This document shows positions 4,789 through 5,323 of a stretch of 5,323 nt of DNA, piece after piece. Origin of the DNA: a bacterium (lineage in GTDB: Bacteria > UBP14 > UBA6098 > B30-G16); assembly GCA_027007865.1 (NCBI GenBank), contig JALTEE010000485.1:1-5323 (forward strand), in the 5' to 3' direction. Within the stretch, counting starts at the first letter, position 1; each line of letters begins with the position of its first letter. A program made the position numbers and the translations under genes. The notes under the pieces were generated by a model. The model was not told the origin of the DNA, ran no database searches, and worked only from the letters and a program-made list of their open reading frames with translations.

Positions 4789-5286
4789 CTATTCGTTATC
4801 GACCATAAATCTTTTCTCCCATCTCGCGATTCGCTCGATTTCGCTCTCGAGCATATCGAACACGATTTTGTGGAAATCTATCGCTGTTCCGAGTGGGTCG
4901 GGGATTTCGATGCTTTTTTCACCAGTTTGGTTTTCTATACCATAATTTGTAAGAAGTCTCGCTTTCTGTGCAATATCGGCGCCGATGTTTTCTGCTATCC
5001 AAAATATATGCGCATTTTCCATCGTGAGAATCACATCCGCTTTTTCTGCGGATTTTCTGTCCAGTATTTGCGCCCTGTGTGCGGAAATATCGATTCCATT
5101 TCTCGCACACACTTTTTGCACGAGTTCAGATGGCGGAGTTCCGCCGAGGTCGAGCGTTCCGAATGAATTCACCTCGATTGGCAAATTGTATCTTTCGAAT
5201 ACTTCTCTCGCAATTCCTTCCGCCATCGGACTGCGGCAGGAATTTCCTGTGCATACGAAAATTATGTATTTTTTCCCATTGAGCAT
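4789..5286 (-). CDS. Low-molecular-weight protein phosphatase (tyrosine or arginine)
   Basis: The 165-residue product is a low-molecular-weight protein-tyrosine-phosphatase fold enzyme. The phosphate loop FVCTGNSCRSPMAEG (residues 10-24) gives the CX5R motif with nucleophile Cys12 and Arg18. The general acid is Asp130 in IPDP (128-131). SFGT (41-44) and DISAHRAQIL (66-75) are also typical. Length and the single domain fit a stand-alone enzyme. The family includes tyrosine phosphatases of capsule systems, YwlE-type arginine phosphatases and, more distantly, thioredoxin-coupled arsenate reductases. The arsenate reductase cysteine pair is missing: besides Cys12 and Cys17 only Cys60 is present. 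The loop residue that is Thr in YwlE and Ile in many tyrosine phosphatases is Ser16 here, so substrate preference is open. No tyrosine kinase, capsule gene or McsB-type kinase is in the window. The ATG at 5284-5286 has no clear Shine-Dalgarno, but it gives the expected short N-terminus before the P-loop. It is convergent with fabH and transcribed separately. Confidence 0.93.
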   Translation of the reverse strand: MLNGKKYIIFVCTGNSCRSPMAEGIAREVFERYNLPIEVNSFGTLDLGGTPPSELVQKVCARNGIDISAHRAQILDRKSAEKADVILTMENAHIFWIAENIGADIAQKARLLTNYGIENQTGEKSIEIPDPLGTAIDFHKIVFDMLESEIERIARWEKRFMVDNE

Positions 5287-5313
5287 CCGTAATTTTTAGA
5301 CTGTGATTTTCAC

Positions 5314-5319
5314 TATATA
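5314..5319 (-). promoter_or_regulatory. Possible -10 box of the phosphatase gene
   Basis: On the minus strand TATATA lies 27 bases upstream of the phosphatase start codon, giving a leader of about 20 bases. Any -35 box would fall outside the window, so this cannot be verified here. Confidence 0.2.
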
Positions 5320-5323
5320 ATGC

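Noticed and set aside
4657..5166. A 169-residue plus-strand frame running from the fabH end across the phosphatase gene
   Set aside because: It crosses the structured spacer and is antisense to the complete low-molecular-weight phosphatase, with no family features of its own.
5230..5253. Calling the phosphatase an arsenate reductase because of CTGNSCRS
   Set aside because: The loop resembles ArsC, but the second cysteine pair needed for thioredoxin-coupled reduction is absent, and IPDP with Asp130 fits a phosphatase; no ars genes are nearby.
1..5323. A novel defence, mobile or multi-gene system
   Set aside because: Six of seven genes are recognisable core or common enzymes. I saw no transposase, integrase, toxin-antitoxin pair, tRNA, long direct repeat or spaced repeat array on either strand.

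Overview
This window is a stretch of ordinary bacterial chromosome with about 43% G+C (an estimate by eye). It carries seven genes, packed tightly. I see no phage, transposon, CRISPR or defence genes. The organism cannot be named from this sequence. The 65-residue zinc-ribbon ribosomal protein L32, the type II fatty-acid genes plsX and fabH, and an exported protein with a plain signal peptide and no wall anchor are compatible with a Gram-negative-type bacterium, possibly of a poorly sampled phylum. That placement is inference.

Layout. Left arm, minus strand: a gene for an exported protein of unknown function is read first, then yicC, an RNA-processing endoribonuclease family gene, 19 bases further on. 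The two probably share one transcript. Between about 1722 and 1812 lies an AT-rich divergent spacer that probably holds promoters for both directions. Right arm, plus strand: tadA (tRNA adenosine deaminase), then a 122-base AT-rich gap with a TATAAT box, then rpmF-plsX-fabH. plsX and fabH overlap by 41 bases. A 104-base convergent spacer rich in small inverted repeats follows. Last comes a low-molecular-weight protein phosphatase gene on the minus strand, starting close to the window's right edge.

How the genes work together. rpmF-plsX-fabH is the classic pairing of a ribosomal protein gene with phospholipid and fatty-acid initiation. FabH makes the first acetoacetyl-ACP of each chain, and PlsX turns finished acyl-ACP into acyl-phosphate for phospholipid synthesis. 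TadA, YicC and L32 all serve RNA decoding, RNA turnover or the ribosome. The phosphatase and the exported protein are not obviously linked to these pathways.

The most interesting point is the start of plsX. Its reading frame stays open for 39 codons upstream of the first usable GTG, with no ATG, GTG or TTG. A strong Shine-Dalgarno sequence (AAGGAG) sits exactly 7 bases before an in-frame ACG, the same spacing seen at fabH. This suggests an ACG start with a 27-residue N-terminal extension, or a T-to-C change or base error in an ATG. I found no evidence of a new multi-gene system.
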